Assembly (NCBI GenBank): GCA_022730015.1
Contig: DZBU01000002.1
Span: 23,043 to 67,841, forward strand
Direction: 5' to 3'
DNA: 44,799 bases
Source: Candidatus Elulimicrobium sp.
GTDB lineage: Bacteria; Patescibacteriota; Minisyncoccia; Phycocordibacterales; UBA918
Each line of letters opens with the position of its first letter. The stretch's first letter is position 1. The notes beneath the pieces were generated by a model. The model saw only the letters and a program-made list of their open reading frames with translations, did not search any database and was not told where the DNA came from. A program made the position numbers and the translations under genes. This document shows positions 16,707 through 24,629 of this stretch, one piece after another.

Positions 16707-17036
16707 ATGTCTATTTCTTACGAAGATTTTGCAAAGTTAGATATTCGCATTGGTACCATACTCGCTGTTGAGCTGGTCGAAGGAGCCGATCGACTTTTGA
16801 AGCTTTCGGTTGATCTTGGTGAGGAGCAGCCACGACAGATCATTTCAGGTATCCGTGAATCCTTTGCTGACCCTCAGGAGTTGGCTGGTAAGCAGTGTCC
16901 GTTTTTGATCAATCTAGAACCACGTACTATTCGTGGCTTTGAGAGTCAGGGGATGATTTTGGCTGGAGGAGAGGGTGATCTTTTTACCCTTCTTCATCCA
17001 GCGATAGTGGTACCACCTGGTACGCAAATACACTAA
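16707..17036 (+). CDS. Free-standing tRNA-binding (EMAP-II/CsaA-type OB-fold) protein
   Basis: The 109-residue product is a single OB-fold matching the tRNA-binding domain found at the C-terminus of methionyl-tRNA synthetase and alone in CsaA. It has the order FAKLDIRIGTILAVE, GADRLLKLSVDLGEE, RQIISGI, LAGKQCPFLINLEPR and SQGMILAG. Such domains hold the tRNA elbow and either help a synthetase in trans or act as a chaperone-like factor. No catalytic domain is attached. It lies 3 nt after yqgF and 5 nt before the VTT gene, with no Shine-Dalgarno sequence. Confidence 0.88.
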   Translation: MSISYEDFAKLDIRIGTILAVELVEGADRLLKLSVDLGEEQPRQIISGIRESFADPQELAGKQCPFLINLEPRTIRGFESQGMILAGGEGDLFTLLHPAIVVPPGTQIH

Positions 17037-17041
17037 CAGGT

Positions 17042-17653
17042 ATGTCATTAGAAAAAGATATTGAGCACAAGATCGAAGAGGTGTTAGACGCCGACACGGT
17101 TACCAAAGCGACTGATGTCATTAAATCACGCTTTGGTCTCACTACACTTGGAGTCATCTCTTTCTTGGAGTCGGCATTACCAATTCCGCTTGTTACTGAC
17201 CCATTCATGATTGCGGCAATTTTGGTCGATCGAACGCGTACTGCACGAATTGTTCTTATTACGACACTGACCTCAACCCTTGGAGGTATTGCTGCTTACT
17301 TTATGGCGATGTTTTTCTTCGATCTTCTCGTTACCTATTTACCACAGATAGCAGTTGAAGAATTCTACACACTGCTTAATGGAAATGGATCAAACACGCT
17401 TATTATTACGCTCTTGGGAGCGGTCACTCCCATTCCATACACGACCACAGCGTGGGTGGTGGGGGTACTCAAGGGAAGTCTTCTTATCTTCATACTTGGT
17501 TCTATAATTGGTCGTGGGTTTCGTTATGTGATCGTCGGATTCAGTACCTATTATTTTGGCTCGTTGGCATTTAAGTACGCCAGACAATACATTGGTATCA
17601 TTTCAATGTTCTTGATTGCGGTCGCGGTCATTTATTTTTTACTCAACATGTGA
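17042..17653 (+). CDS. VTT/DedA-like (YqaA-type) membrane protein
   Basis: The 203-residue protein has about four to five hydrophobic segments (starting near 33, 70, 117, 147 and 183). It carries VTT/SNARE-associated features: an N-terminal re-entrant-like FLESALPIPLVTDPFMIAA, and GAVTPIPYTTTAWVVG then GRGFRYVIVGFSTYYFG near the C-terminus. DedA/YqaA relatives are lipid scramblases or undecaprenyl-phosphate flippases in other bacteria. A role in lipid-carrier recycling would fit the uppS gene elsewhere in the window, but that link is an inference. It ends the yqgF operon. Confidence 0.78.
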   Translation: MSLEKDIEHKIEEVLDADTVTKATDVIKSRFGLTTLGVISFLESALPIPLVTDPFMIAAILVDRTRTARIVLITTLTSTLGGIAAYFMAMFFFDLLVTYLPQIAVEEFYTLLNGNGSNTLIITLLGAVTPIPYTTTAWVVGVLKGSLLIFILGSIIGRGFRYVIVGFSTYYFGSLAFKYARQYIGIISMFLIAVAVIYFLLNM

Positions 17654-17701
17654 GTTGCTGCCTCGAAAGGGGCGTAGTAACAGCGTATACTAGAGACACG
17701 T

Positions 17702-18787
17702 ATGTCGGTCTTTTTACGCATAATGCCCACCCCAACATTTCTTACTATGCCAGCTGTTGGGGTCGATATTTCAGATACCTCCCTGAAGTACATCTCCTTT
17801 GATTCCTCCTGGTCAAAGAAAGAAAGAAAACTAAAACAATGGGGCGACATTACCATACCAAACGGTGTGGTAGAGCGAGGACAAGTTCAAGATAAAGGAC
17901 AATTGGTGGCAGTCTTGAAAGAATTTAAGACTGAAACAAAAGCAGAGTTTGTACGGGTTTCTCTTCCTGAAGAGCGAGCGTATCTTTTTGAGACAGAGAT
18001 CAAAAAAAACACACCCTTGAAGGAGGTGCGTGGTCTGCTGGAGTTTAAGCTGGAAGAAAATGTTCCGATCCCGTCACGGGATGTGCACTTCGATTACACG
18101 ATTTTGCCGCAGTCTAGCGAAGGTCGCTCGGTGCAAGTTGCAGTCGCTGCCTACGCAAAGGAAACGATTCAACAATACTACGAGGCAAGTATTGAGGCTG
18201 GTTTACACCCGATCTCATTTGAGATCGAAGCTCAGGCGATGGCTAGAGCGGTCATTCCTCGAGATTTGGGTGGCGCGGTGATGCTTGTTGATTTCGGGAG
18301 AACTCGAACGGGAGTAGGTATCGCGTGTGGAGGTATCTTGCTTTACACTTCGACAATTGATACGGGAGGTGATTCTTTGTCACAAGCATTGCGAAAAGCA
18401 GTCGGTCAGGATATTTCTGAACGAGATCTGACGATGATCAAAAATACCCAAGGATTGATACGAGGAGTTGATTCTTCAGATGCTTACGAAGCGTTACTGG
18501 GGGCAGTCAGTGTCATTAAAGATGAGTTGGCCACTCGCATGCAGTATTGGCATTTGCGTAACGGAAATAGCGACGCTCGACGCATTAATTCAATTGTGCT
18601 CTGTGGTGGTAGTGCAAATTTGAAAGGGATTCCGTCATATTTGAGCGAAACACTTATGGTGCCTACTGTACGTGGCAATGTTTGGGAGAATGCTCTTTCG
18701 CTTGAGGAAACAATACCACCGATTGATCGTCAGCATTCGTTCGGCTATGCGACGGCGATTGGTCTAGCCTTAAGAGACGCATCGTAG
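17702..18787 (+). CDS. pilM: Type IV pilus assembly ATPase-fold protein PilM
   Basis: PilM is an actin-like cytoplasmic protein that links the pilus motor to the PilN/PilO inner-membrane ring. The 361-residue product shows the fold's first strand VGVDISDTSLKYI, the segment FKLEENVPIPSRDVHFDY typical of PilM, the phosphate loop VMLVDFGRTRTGVGIA, and the adenosine motif SIVLCGGSANLKGIPSYL. A -10-like TATACT (17686-17691) lies 10 nt before the ATG at 17702. A second ATG at 17723 would remove a short hydrophobic head not usual for PilM and is a fair alternative. It is followed by pilN- and pilO-like genes with a 3-nt gap and then an overlap. Confidence 0.9.
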   Translation: MSVFLRIMPTPTFLTMPAVGVDISDTSLKYISFDSSWSKKERKLKQWGDITIPNGVVERGQVQDKGQLVAVLKEFKTETKAEFVRVSLPEERAYLFETEIKKNTPLKEVRGLLEFKLEENVPIPSRDVHFDYTILPQSSEGRSVQVAVAAYAKETIQQYYEASIEAGLHPISFEIEAQAMARAVIPRDLGGAVMLVDFGRTRTGVGIACGGILLYTSTIDTGGDSLSQALRKAVGQDISERDLTMIKNTQGLIRGVDSSDAYEALLGAVSVIKDELATRMQYWHLRNGNSDARRINSIVLCGGSANLKGIPSYLSETLMVPTVRGNVWENALSLEETIPPIDRQHSFGYATAIGLALRDAS

Positions 18788-18790
18788 CAT

Positions 18791-19339
18791 ATGATAAATC
18801 TTATCCCCCCAACAGCTAGAAGAGGAGTGCTTGTCGAGTATTGGATACGAGTAGTTTCGGTCTGGCTCATCCTGTGGTCAGTAGCACTCTTTGCTGCGAC
18901 CAGCCTTCTATTGCCAGCCTATGTATTTGTAAATTCGCAAGTCAGAGTCTATCAAGAATCGGCCGAACTCGCGTCACAGAAAGTTGCTGATTACGAAGCT
19001 GTCTCGACGGCGCTAGTGCGGGCCAGTCAGCAAGCCAAAACTGTCATGGATGAGGCGAATAGGTTTCAAATTTCTGACTACGTTGAGCTACTCGAACAAC
19101 TCCAAGGTGATGAGATACAGATTAACAGAATAGAACTCGGTCGAGCTGAGCAAGGGGTGTTACCAGCAGTTGTTGGGGGAATGGCAGATAATCGACAGGC
19201 GTTAGCATCGTTTCGAGACCGTCTATTGACTGATAAGCGCATCTCAGCGGTAGATCTGCCAATTTCAAATCTGGCTCAAGATAAAAACATTCCGTTCACG
19301 ATCACGATCACATTGGCTAATCAGCAAGATACAGTATGA
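18791..19339 (+). CDS. pilN: PilN-like pilus alignment protein
   Basis: The 182-residue protein begins MINLIPPTARRG, the conserved PilN N-terminal peptide that inserts into PilM. One membrane helix (about 24-47) follows, then a coiled coil (about 52-92), and then a small ferredoxin-like domain with strands around IQINRIELGR and IPFTITITL. This is the bitopic PilN plan. It starts 3 nt after pilM, and its last four bases (ATGA) hold the start of the pilO-like gene, indicating translational coupling. Confidence 0.85.
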   Translation: MINLIPPTARRGVLVEYWIRVVSVWLILWSVALFAATSLLLPAYVFVNSQVRVYQESAELASQKVADYEAVSTALVRASQQAKTVMDEANRFQISDYVELLEQLQGDEIQINRIELGRAEQGVLPAVVGGMADNRQALASFRDRLLTDKRISAVDLPISNLAQDKNIPFTITITLANQQDTV

Positions 19340-19860
19340 GTCAGAGTACAAAGAGAACTATTGGTATCGCAATCATCTTGTTCACGCTCGCCGTGTCAGT
19401 ATTTGGCGTGATGGTGTATCAGGTCATGGCACGGGGCGAACGTTTGGTCGAACAGATCGCAACACTTGAGGAACAACAAGCCCAGGAAGCCTCATATTAC
19501 CGCTTGCAGCGTATCGCGGAGGACAGTAAAGCGGATCGTGATCAAGTACAGTCATACTTTTTGCAAAAAGAAAGTGATAGTATTGATTTTCTTAACCACG
19601 TTGAATCTTTAGCTCCGGGTGCTGGTGTAGTTTTAGAGACTAATGAGTTGAAACTCTTAACTGAAGATGGTGGGGCGAACTGGATCCAAGCGACATTTTC
19701 TTTTTCTGGAAGTCGATTCAATGTACAAAACTTCATTCAAGCACTTGAGACCCTGCCGTACGTCGTGCAGCTAACAAATGTAAAAATGGAAGCACAGTCA
19801 TCCATGCTCTGGCAAGCATCCGTTGTAATGCAAGTACAAGTATTAACGTATGATAAATAA
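19336..19860 (+). CDS. pilO: PilO-like pilus alignment protein
   Basis: The 174-residue protein has a short cytoplasmic head and one membrane helix (about 10-30). A coiled coil rich in Glu and Gln follows (EQIATLEEQQAQEASYYRL), then a periplasmic-type alpha/beta domain (GAGVVLETNELKLL, WIQATFSFSGSRFNVQNFI, LPYVVQLTNVKM). This matches PilO in order and position after pilN. The ATG overlaps the pilN stop. Sequence identity with classical PilO is weak, so the call leans on gene order. Confidence 0.75.
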   Translation: MSQSTKRTIGIAIILFTLAVSVFGVMVYQVMARGERLVEQIATLEEQQAQEASYYRLQRIAEDSKADRDQVQSYFLQKESDSIDFLNHVESLAPGAGVVLETNELKLLTEDGGANWIQATFSFSGSRFNVQNFIQALETLPYVVQLTNVKMEAQSSMLWQASVVMQVQVLTYDK

Positions 19861-20341
19861 AAATAGATTCTCGCAATTAGCAAAACGGATCACAAGAGCA
19901 GACCACGGCCTTAGTGATCCGCAACTGATTCACCCATCACGAGAATGGAAGACCGGTTTAGCAGTGGCCTTTGTTATGTTCGTAGCGAGTGCCATTTGGA
20001 GCATTCAGACATATATTACTTTTCGGGAGGTCTCAGCCCAAGAAATAAGCCCCGTTGGTGTAGATGTCGTTGTGTATCGAGAGTCATTAGTAGAAGCTGT
20101 CCTAACAATGTATGAGGAGCGACAACAAGCGCATGAGAAGTTTTTAAATAGTGTCCAAATGGAACAGCCAATTGTCCCAGAGGGGGAAGGGGAGAATGGA
20201 TCAACGGAAGAGCCGCAAGCCAACAGCGACGATGAAACAGAAATCGTGCCAGACACTACCAGTCAACAGGAGGAAGAGGTTGCAAGAAAAGCCACTTCAA
20301 CTGATGAAGTTTCGAGTGTAGAAGAATCTTCAACGCCATAA
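19850..20341 (+). CDS. Bitopic acidic-tailed protein of the pilus operon
   Basis: The 163-residue protein has a basic N-terminus (MINKNRFSQLAKRITR) and a single membrane helix (about 40-57). A short ordered segment follows (about 65-105), then a very acidic, low-complexity tail (from about 108) rich in Glu, Ser, Thr and Asp, ending SSVEESSTP. It overlaps pilO by 11 nt. Its place is where pilP usually sits, but it lacks the PilP lipobox and beta domain, so I do not call it PilP. A structural partner of the PilMNO ring is plausible. Confidence 0.6.
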   Translation: MINKNRFSQLAKRITRADHGLSDPQLIHPSREWKTGLAVAFVMFVASAIWSIQTYITFREVSAQEISPVGVDVVVYRESLVEAVLTMYEERQQAHEKFLNSVQMEQPIVPEGEGENGSTEEPQANSDDETEIVPDTTSQQEEEVARKATSTDEVSSVEESSTP

Positions 20342-20366
20342 ATCTCGGAAGGGGAGTGATAAAGGA

Positions 20367-20393
20367 GACCCCATCTTTCTGAAAGATGGGGTC
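20367..20393. terminator. Hairpin between pilus operon and pseudopilin gene
   Basis: GACCCCATCTT pairs with AAGATGGGGTC (20367-20377 with 20383-20393). No T-run follows on plus and only a broken one on minus, so terminator function is tentative. Confidence 0.45.
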
Positions 20394-20468
20394 AAGGCTC
20401 GAACGTCCTTCTTTTCGTGATGAGTGCTTGAAAAGACAAGGATTTAAATATTTGTGTAATGAGATAAT

Positions 20469-21077
20469 TTATTCGCAAGAAGAATCAGCTATACCGTCAC
20501 TGTTGGCATCAAATCTGTTGCCACTGAAGGGTATCTCAATAAATATTTCATCATCATAAGGAGAATCAATGACGCCATTAGGACCAGCAGATTTAATTAC
20601 GTCTTTTCTATCACAAGGGCCTGGGTAGGTAGGTAGTGCAGGCTCTCCTTCGTTTGGGTCAAAAAGATAGGGGCTTCCCCAGGGGTCTCGTTCCAGGTTT
20701 TCAATACTTACTACGACTCCTTTGGTGGCAGCTTGAATACGTGAGGCTACGTCCATCCAGTTCACATAACAGGGGTCTGTCGATGGTATGTTGCGAAGAT
20801 CTATGCCATAACAAGGGCCATCAGGCCAGTCATATTTCGGTTTGTCGGGCCCCCCGTATGGATCAGGTAAAATATCACGAATTCTCCTTCCTTTTTTCGC
20901 CTGAGCGATAACAGCCATAGAGGAAAATTCTTCCATTTCTACCAGGGCTTTTGTCACCAAAGCCTTTTCTTTAGCTGCGGCAAGCGACGCGAAAATAATA
21001 CTTACCAGAAGCCCGATGATTGCGACCACAACCAATATTTCAAGAAGCGTGAATCCTGAATTTTTTTTAGTTATCAT
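20469..21077 (-). CDS. Type IV pilin / GspG-like pseudopilin
   Basis: The 202-residue protein starts MITKKNSGFTLLEILVVVAI. It has a short basic leader, a prepilin peptidase site between G and F, Glu at +5 of the mature protein, and a long hydrophobic alpha-1 helix. The C-terminal half has GspG-like marks: NLERDPWGSPYLFDPNEGE and SAGPNGVIDSPYDDE, which in major pseudopilins shape the calcium loop. It then carries an extra Asp-rich tail DANSDGIADSSC that looks like another Ca2+-binding loop. Four Cys could form disulfides. It is divergent in strand from pilMNO but adjacent, so it is probably a pilus or secretion subunit. Confidence 0.88.
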   Translation of the reverse strand: MITKKNSGFTLLEILVVVAIIGLLVSIIFASLAAAKEKALVTKALVEMEEFSSMAVIAQAKKGRRIRDILPDPYGGPDKPKYDWPDGPCYGIDLRNIPSTDPCYVNWMDVASRIQAATKGVVVSIENLERDPWGSPYLFDPNEGEPALPTYPGPCDRKDVIKSAGPNGVIDSPYDDEIFIEIPFSGNRFDANSDGIADSSCE

Positions 21078-21113
21078 TTTTAACTTTTAGGGTACCTTTC
21101 ACTTCACTTTCAG

Positions 21114-21497
21114 TTATACAGCGTCAACGGCTTTTTTGAGTTTCGTTTCTACTTCTTCAGCAATGCTCACGATAGTGCTGTTTTCAACTGCGCTCATGGC
21201 AGCGCTCGGAAGCATCACTGAAACGTGCACCTCGTCACCAGTCTGATAGACAATTACATTACATGGTAACAGAAGTCCAATTTCTTTTTCTGCTTCTAGT
21301 GCTTTATAGGCGAAAGTTGGATTGCAGGCACCGAGAATAGTGTAATTTTCATAGTCGAGATCAAGTTTTTTCTTCATCGTTGCTTTGACATCGATGGTGG
21401 TCAGTACTCCAAACCCTTCTGTACTGAGGGTTTCGGTAACTTTCGAGACAGCTTCCTCAAAAGGAAGGGCTACAATTTTGCTATACCTGTATTTCAT
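21114..21497 (-). CDS. DUF302 family protein
   Basis: The 127-residue soluble alpha/beta protein matches DUF302: an N-terminal VALPFEEAVSKVTETLSTEGFGVLTTID, then DYENYTILGACNPTFAYKAL and EIGLLLPCNVIVYQ with two conserved Cys, and a C-terminal helix pair. The fold is known but no reaction is proven; family members often travel with heavy-metal and sulfur genes. The start is 1 nt after the DUF5676 stop on the minus strand, and both lie across the operator from the csoR-like gene, so copper control is likely. Confidence 0.85.
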   Translation of the reverse strand: MKYRYSKIVALPFEEAVSKVTETLSTEGFGVLTTIDVKATMKKKLDLDYENYTILGACNPTFAYKALEAEKEIGLLLPCNVIVYQTGDEVHVSVMLPSAAMSAVENSTIVSIAEEVETKLKKAVDAV

Positions 21498-21498
21498 A

Positions 21499-21756
21499 TT
21501 AATTTGTCTCTCTTGTTACGAACCAGTTGTACACAAGTGCAAATGCATAGAGAATAATAAAGCTAATAATTGCTGCTTCAATTATACCGGCGATTATACC
21601 ACCAAGAGAGAGGGAGGAGAACATGTGCCAACCCCCAATCATTGAAGCGGCTCCGGTGTAAAATCCAAGATTGCCAAGTATGCCAAGAAGTAGCATACAA
21701 GCTGCGGATACTATCGCCCCTGCGTACCCAAGAGCGAGTGAGTTGAGTGTTTTCAT
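21499..21756 (-). CDS. DUF5676-like small membrane protein
   Basis: The 85-residue protein has two long hydrophobic helices (about 8-32 and 50-75) with a short loop containing GGWHMFSSLSL. The opening LNSLALGYAGAIVSAACMLLLG and the end FALVYNWF resemble the DUF5676 family seen in metal-resistance clusters of uncultured bacteria. The function is unknown; the WHMF loop might bind a metal. It is the first gene of the leftward transcript facing the csoR-like regulator across the shared operator. Confidence 0.72.
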   Translation of the reverse strand: MKTLNSLALGYAGAIVSAACMLLLGILGNLGFYTGAASMIGGWHMFSSLSLGGIIAGIIEAAIISFIILYAFALVYNWFVTRETN

Positions 21757-21789
21757 ATAAAATATTTTGTTGGTTTAGTAAAAGTGGTA

Positions 21790-21818
21790 TTGACCTTGAT
21801 ACCCCCTAGGGGTATCAT
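21790..21818 (+). promoter_or_regulatory. Promoter of copper locus 2 with CsoR-type operator
   Basis: TTGACC (21790-21795), 17 nt, TATCAT (21813-21818), then 8 nt to the ATG at 21827, so the mRNA should be leaderless. The near-perfect palindrome GATACCCCCTAGGGGTATC (21798-21816) covers spacer and -10. It differs little from the site at 5073-5090, so the two loci may be cross-regulated. Confidence 0.88.
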
Positions 21819-21826
21819 ACCAGTAT

Positions 21827-22096
21827 ATGAAAAAAGAAGTCAAGAAACGTGTCGTCCATCGTCTTAAGATCATTGAGGGGCAGGTACGCGGACTCCACAA
21901 AATGATTGATGATGAGGCGTACTGCCTTGATATCATCACCCAGTCTTCGGCAATACGGCATGCACTCGGTTCAATTGAAGATTTAATGCTTGAGAATCAT
22001 CTGACTACCCACGTGAAGGAACAGATGCAATGTGGTGAGGATAAGAAGGCGGCTAAAGAGATTCTGGCAATTTACAAGCTCGCTAAGAAAAAATAA
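21827..22096 (+). CDS. CsoR/RcnR-family metal-sensing repressor (C-H-H site)
   Basis: The 89-residue all-helical protein carries the DNA-facing RLKIIEGQVRGLHKMI and then ligand positions C33, H58 and H62, with spacing 25 and 4. In copper CsoR the third ligand is Cys; here it is His (NHLTTHV), as in the nickel/cobalt sensor RcnR (GHLTEH). A further Cys is at 69. The operator is nevertheless of the copper-locus type, and the next gene is a copper-class ATPase, so copper is still the best guess. It starts 8 nt after its -10 box and is 5 nt from the ATPase gene. Confidence 0.88.
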   Translation: MKKEVKKRVVHRLKIIEGQVRGLHKMIDDEAYCLDIITQSSAIRHALGSIEDLMLENHLTTHVKEQMQCGEDKKAAKEILAIYKLAKKK

Positions 22097-22101
22097 ATAA
22101 C

Positions 22102-24138
22102 ATGAATAGACATTCAAACAATAACCATAGCGACCACCATGCTCACAAGCATCATAACCACAGTAAGTATAATAGTCATGGCATGGGTCACGGTTCGGCA
22201 GAAGTGTTTCTCCGACGTTTTTGGATGGTAACTTTTTTGCTCATTCCACTCGTTGGTACCAACGAGGCAGTTGCAGGATTTTTAGGGATACCAACCTTTG
22301 AACTTGGGAAATGGATATCTTTTGCTATTGCAACCGTTATTTTTGGTTTTGCATTTATCTTCTTTCAACACGCTCTTCATGAGATAAAGGCAAGAAAGTA
22401 CGGCATGATGACATTGGTCTCACTTGCTGTCGGAGCAGGGTATCTATTCTCAGTTGTATCTACATTCATTCCTTCACTTCATGCAGAGTTTTATCTTGAA
22501 ATATCAACCTTGATTTGGGTGCTCCTTTTTGGTCACTATCTTGAAGCACGCTCAGGGGCGGCTGCGGGAAATGCTTTGCAAGAAGTTGCCAAACTTTTAC
22601 CAAAGCAGGCACACAGGTTAGTTAACGGTATAGAAGAAGATGTTGATGTTACTGAACTCAAAGAAAATGACCAGGTACTGGTAAAGCCAGGTGAGAAGAT
22701 TCCAGCTGATGGCGTTATCCTTTCCGGTTCAGCTAATGTTGATGAGGCGCTTATCAGTGGTGAGTCCAAACCGATTCATAAAAGCAAAGGAGATCAAGTG
22801 GTAGCAGGTAGTATTTGTCTCGATGGTTCTTTAACCCTGAAACTTTCTCGTGTCGGTGAGTACTCCACTATCGGTCAGATTCAAAAATTGATTGCAGAAG
22901 CGCAACAGACAAAGCCAAATTCACAGCGTATTGCTGACAAAGCAGCGGGGATTCTCACTTTTGTGGCAGGAATCACCGCTCTTCTTACTATTCTTGTGTG
23001 GTCACTACTACTTGGTGAAACATTCACTTTCTCAATTACGCTAGCAATAACCGTCTTAGTCATTGCATGTCCACATGCCCTTGGCTTGGCGATTCCAACA
23101 GTCACCACCATTACCACCTCGCTTGCAGTTAAAAACGGTTTCTTTATCAAGAACCTTGCTAAGATAGAAGTCATCCGAAAAGCTGACTATGTAGTTTTCG
23201 ATAAGACAGGCACACTTACAACTGGTGTGTTTGGGGTCACTGACGTTGTACCAATTGGCGACATCACTAAAGATAGTGTTCTTAAAGTGGCTGGCTCGCT
23301 TGAACAACATTCTTCTCATATCATCGGACAGTCGATTGTGGCGCACACAAAAAAAGAAAGAATTAGACTTGAAAGTATTTCTGAATTCAAGAACGTAGCC
23401 GGCAAGGGTATTAAAGCGGTACTTGATGGTGTAACGTACACAGTTGGAAATAAAGCAATTTTAGAGGAGGTGGGTATTGATACTACAGATTCAGAAAATG
23501 CCTATAATGAGCTTACGTCTAAAGGCAAGACCACCGTCTTTGTAGCTGACGAAACAAAAGTAATAGGACTCATTGGCCTCTCAGACACGATCAAAGAAGA
23601 ATCGCTTAATGCCCTCAAGCAACTGCACGACATGGGCGTAAAGGTGGCGATGCTTACCGGCGATAATCAAGCGGTTGCACAATCAGTGGCTGCAGAACTC
23701 GACATCGATACCTACTTCGCTGAGGTGTTACCAGAGGATAAATACACGCACATTAAGTCACTACAGGAAGAGGGAAACGTGGTATTGATGGTCGGTGATG
23801 GTGTGAATGATGCGCCAGCACTGACACAAGCTGATGCAGGTATAGCGATTGGCGCAGGTACAGATGTGGCGGTTGAAGCTGGAGATGTGGTTCTTACGAA
23901 GAGCAATCCGGAAGATATTGTAAAGCTCATAAAGCTCTCAAAAAAAGTCTACTCCAAAATGATTCAAAATCTCGTCTGGGCACTTGGGTACAATATTGTT
24001 GCAATTCCAGCCGCCGCTGGAGCGTTCGCTTATTGGGGGTTCTTCCTACGACCTGAAATCGGAGCATTTGTGATGAGTTTATCAACCGTCATTGTGGTCG
24101 CAAATGCTATGTTACTTAAACGCATAGACTTAAGTTAA
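22102..24138 (+). CDS. copB: Copper-translocating P1B-type ATPase (CopB class, CPH motif)
   Basis: The 678-residue pump has a His-rich head instead of a metal-binding domain (first 35 residues with HHAHKHHNH and HGMGH). Its membrane part carries the channel motif C323-P-H (VIACPHALGLAIP). Catalytic motifs are DKTGTLTTG (D367), GDGVNDAPAL, and MSLSTVIVVANAML in the last helices, the CPH/MSxST set of P1B-3 (CopB) copper exporters. Two departures: the actuator loop reads SGES (219-222) rather than TGES, and the normally invariant HP pair is H406-I407. Transport should be from cytoplasm outward. It lies 5 nt after the regulator in the operon. Confidence 0.9.
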   Translation: MNRHSNNNHSDHHAHKHHNHSKYNSHGMGHGSAEVFLRRFWMVTFLLIPLVGTNEAVAGFLGIPTFELGKWISFAIATVIFGFAFIFFQHALHEIKARKYGMMTLVSLAVGAGYLFSVVSTFIPSLHAEFYLEISTLIWVLLFGHYLEARSGAAAGNALQEVAKLLPKQAHRLVNGIEEDVDVTELKENDQVLVKPGEKIPADGVILSGSANVDEALISGESKPIHKSKGDQVVAGSICLDGSLTLKLSRVGEYSTIGQIQKLIAEAQQTKPNSQRIADKAAGILTFVAGITALLTILVWSLLLGETFTFSITLAITVLVIACPHALGLAIPTVTTITTSLAVKNGFFIKNLAKIEVIRKADYVVFDKTGTLTTGVFGVTDVVPIGDITKDSVLKVAGSLEQHSSHIIGQSIVAHTKKERIRLESISEFKNVAGKGIKAVLDGVTYTVGNKAILEEVGIDTTDSENAYNELTSKGKTTVFVADETKVIGLIGLSDTIKEESLNALKQLHDMGVKVAMLTGDNQAVAQSVAAELDIDTYFAEVLPEDKYTHIKSLQEEGNVVLMVGDGVNDAPALTQADAGIAIGAGTDVAVEAGDVVLTKSNPEDIVKLIKLSKKVYSKMIQNLVWALGYNIVAIPAAAGAFAYWGFFLRPEIGAFVMSLSTVIVVANAMLLKRIDLS

Positions 24139-24168
24139 ATTGAATAATAGTATACAATTACCATAAAT

Positions 24169-24564
24169 ATGATACGGAGACTCAGTATATTAGTATTTAC
24201 GCTAATCTTTCTCGGAGCAATGTTCGGGGGTCTTTTCCATGTGACCATGGGTATGGATATGACCGGAAATATGTCTGGTTGTCCATTTATGACTCATGAA
24301 GAGGTTGTCTGTTCAATGAGTGTACTCGATCACATTGGATTGTGGCAATCAGCCTTTTCGGCAGTGGTCCCATCACTTACGTTGTTACTATCAGCATTAG
24401 TTGCTGCGGTACTTGTCCTTTCGGTTGCTCCAAATCTACTTCTCAAACAGAAATTTAGAGAACCACCACTACCCAGAGAATTATTGCATCGTACCTATTT
24501 ATATTCCTACCGTCCACTACAGGAATTATTTTCTAGTGGCATTCTTCACCCAAAACTTTTCTAA
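24169..24564 (+). CDS. Met-rich small membrane protein of the copper locus
   Basis: The 131-residue protein has a first membrane helix (about 5-24). A Met/His/Cys-rich segment follows (residues 25-50: HVTMGMDMTGNMSGCPFM, then THEEVVCSM), then a second helix (about 64-90) and a basic C-terminal tail. The Met, His and two Cys lie outside the membrane by prediction and look like a copper site. I cannot name the family. It follows the ATPase after 30 nt, and a weak terminator lies downstream (24579-24610). Confidence 0.65.
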   Translation: MIRRLSILVFTLIFLGAMFGGLFHVTMGMDMTGNMSGCPFMTHEEVVCSMSVLDHIGLWQSAFSAVVPSLTLLLSALVAAVLVLSVAPNLLLKQKFREPPLPRELLHRTYLYSYRPLQELFSSGILHPKLF

Positions 24565-24578
24565 CGCATTTTAACCCA

Positions 24579-24610
24579 GTAGGCCACTTTTTGTGCCTGC
24601 TGTTTTTATT
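24579..24610 (+). terminator. Weak terminator within the copper locus
   Basis: Stem AGTAGGC/GCCTGCT (24579-24585 with 24595-24601, one G-U) followed by GTTTTTATT. It may lower expression of the genes that follow or separate two transcripts. Confidence 0.5.
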
Positions 24611-24629
24611 AGCGTAATGAAAAGTAATA

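Noticed and set aside
19850-20341. Calling the fourth pilus-operon gene PilP
   Set aside because: It lacks a lipobox and the PilP beta domain; only its position fits.
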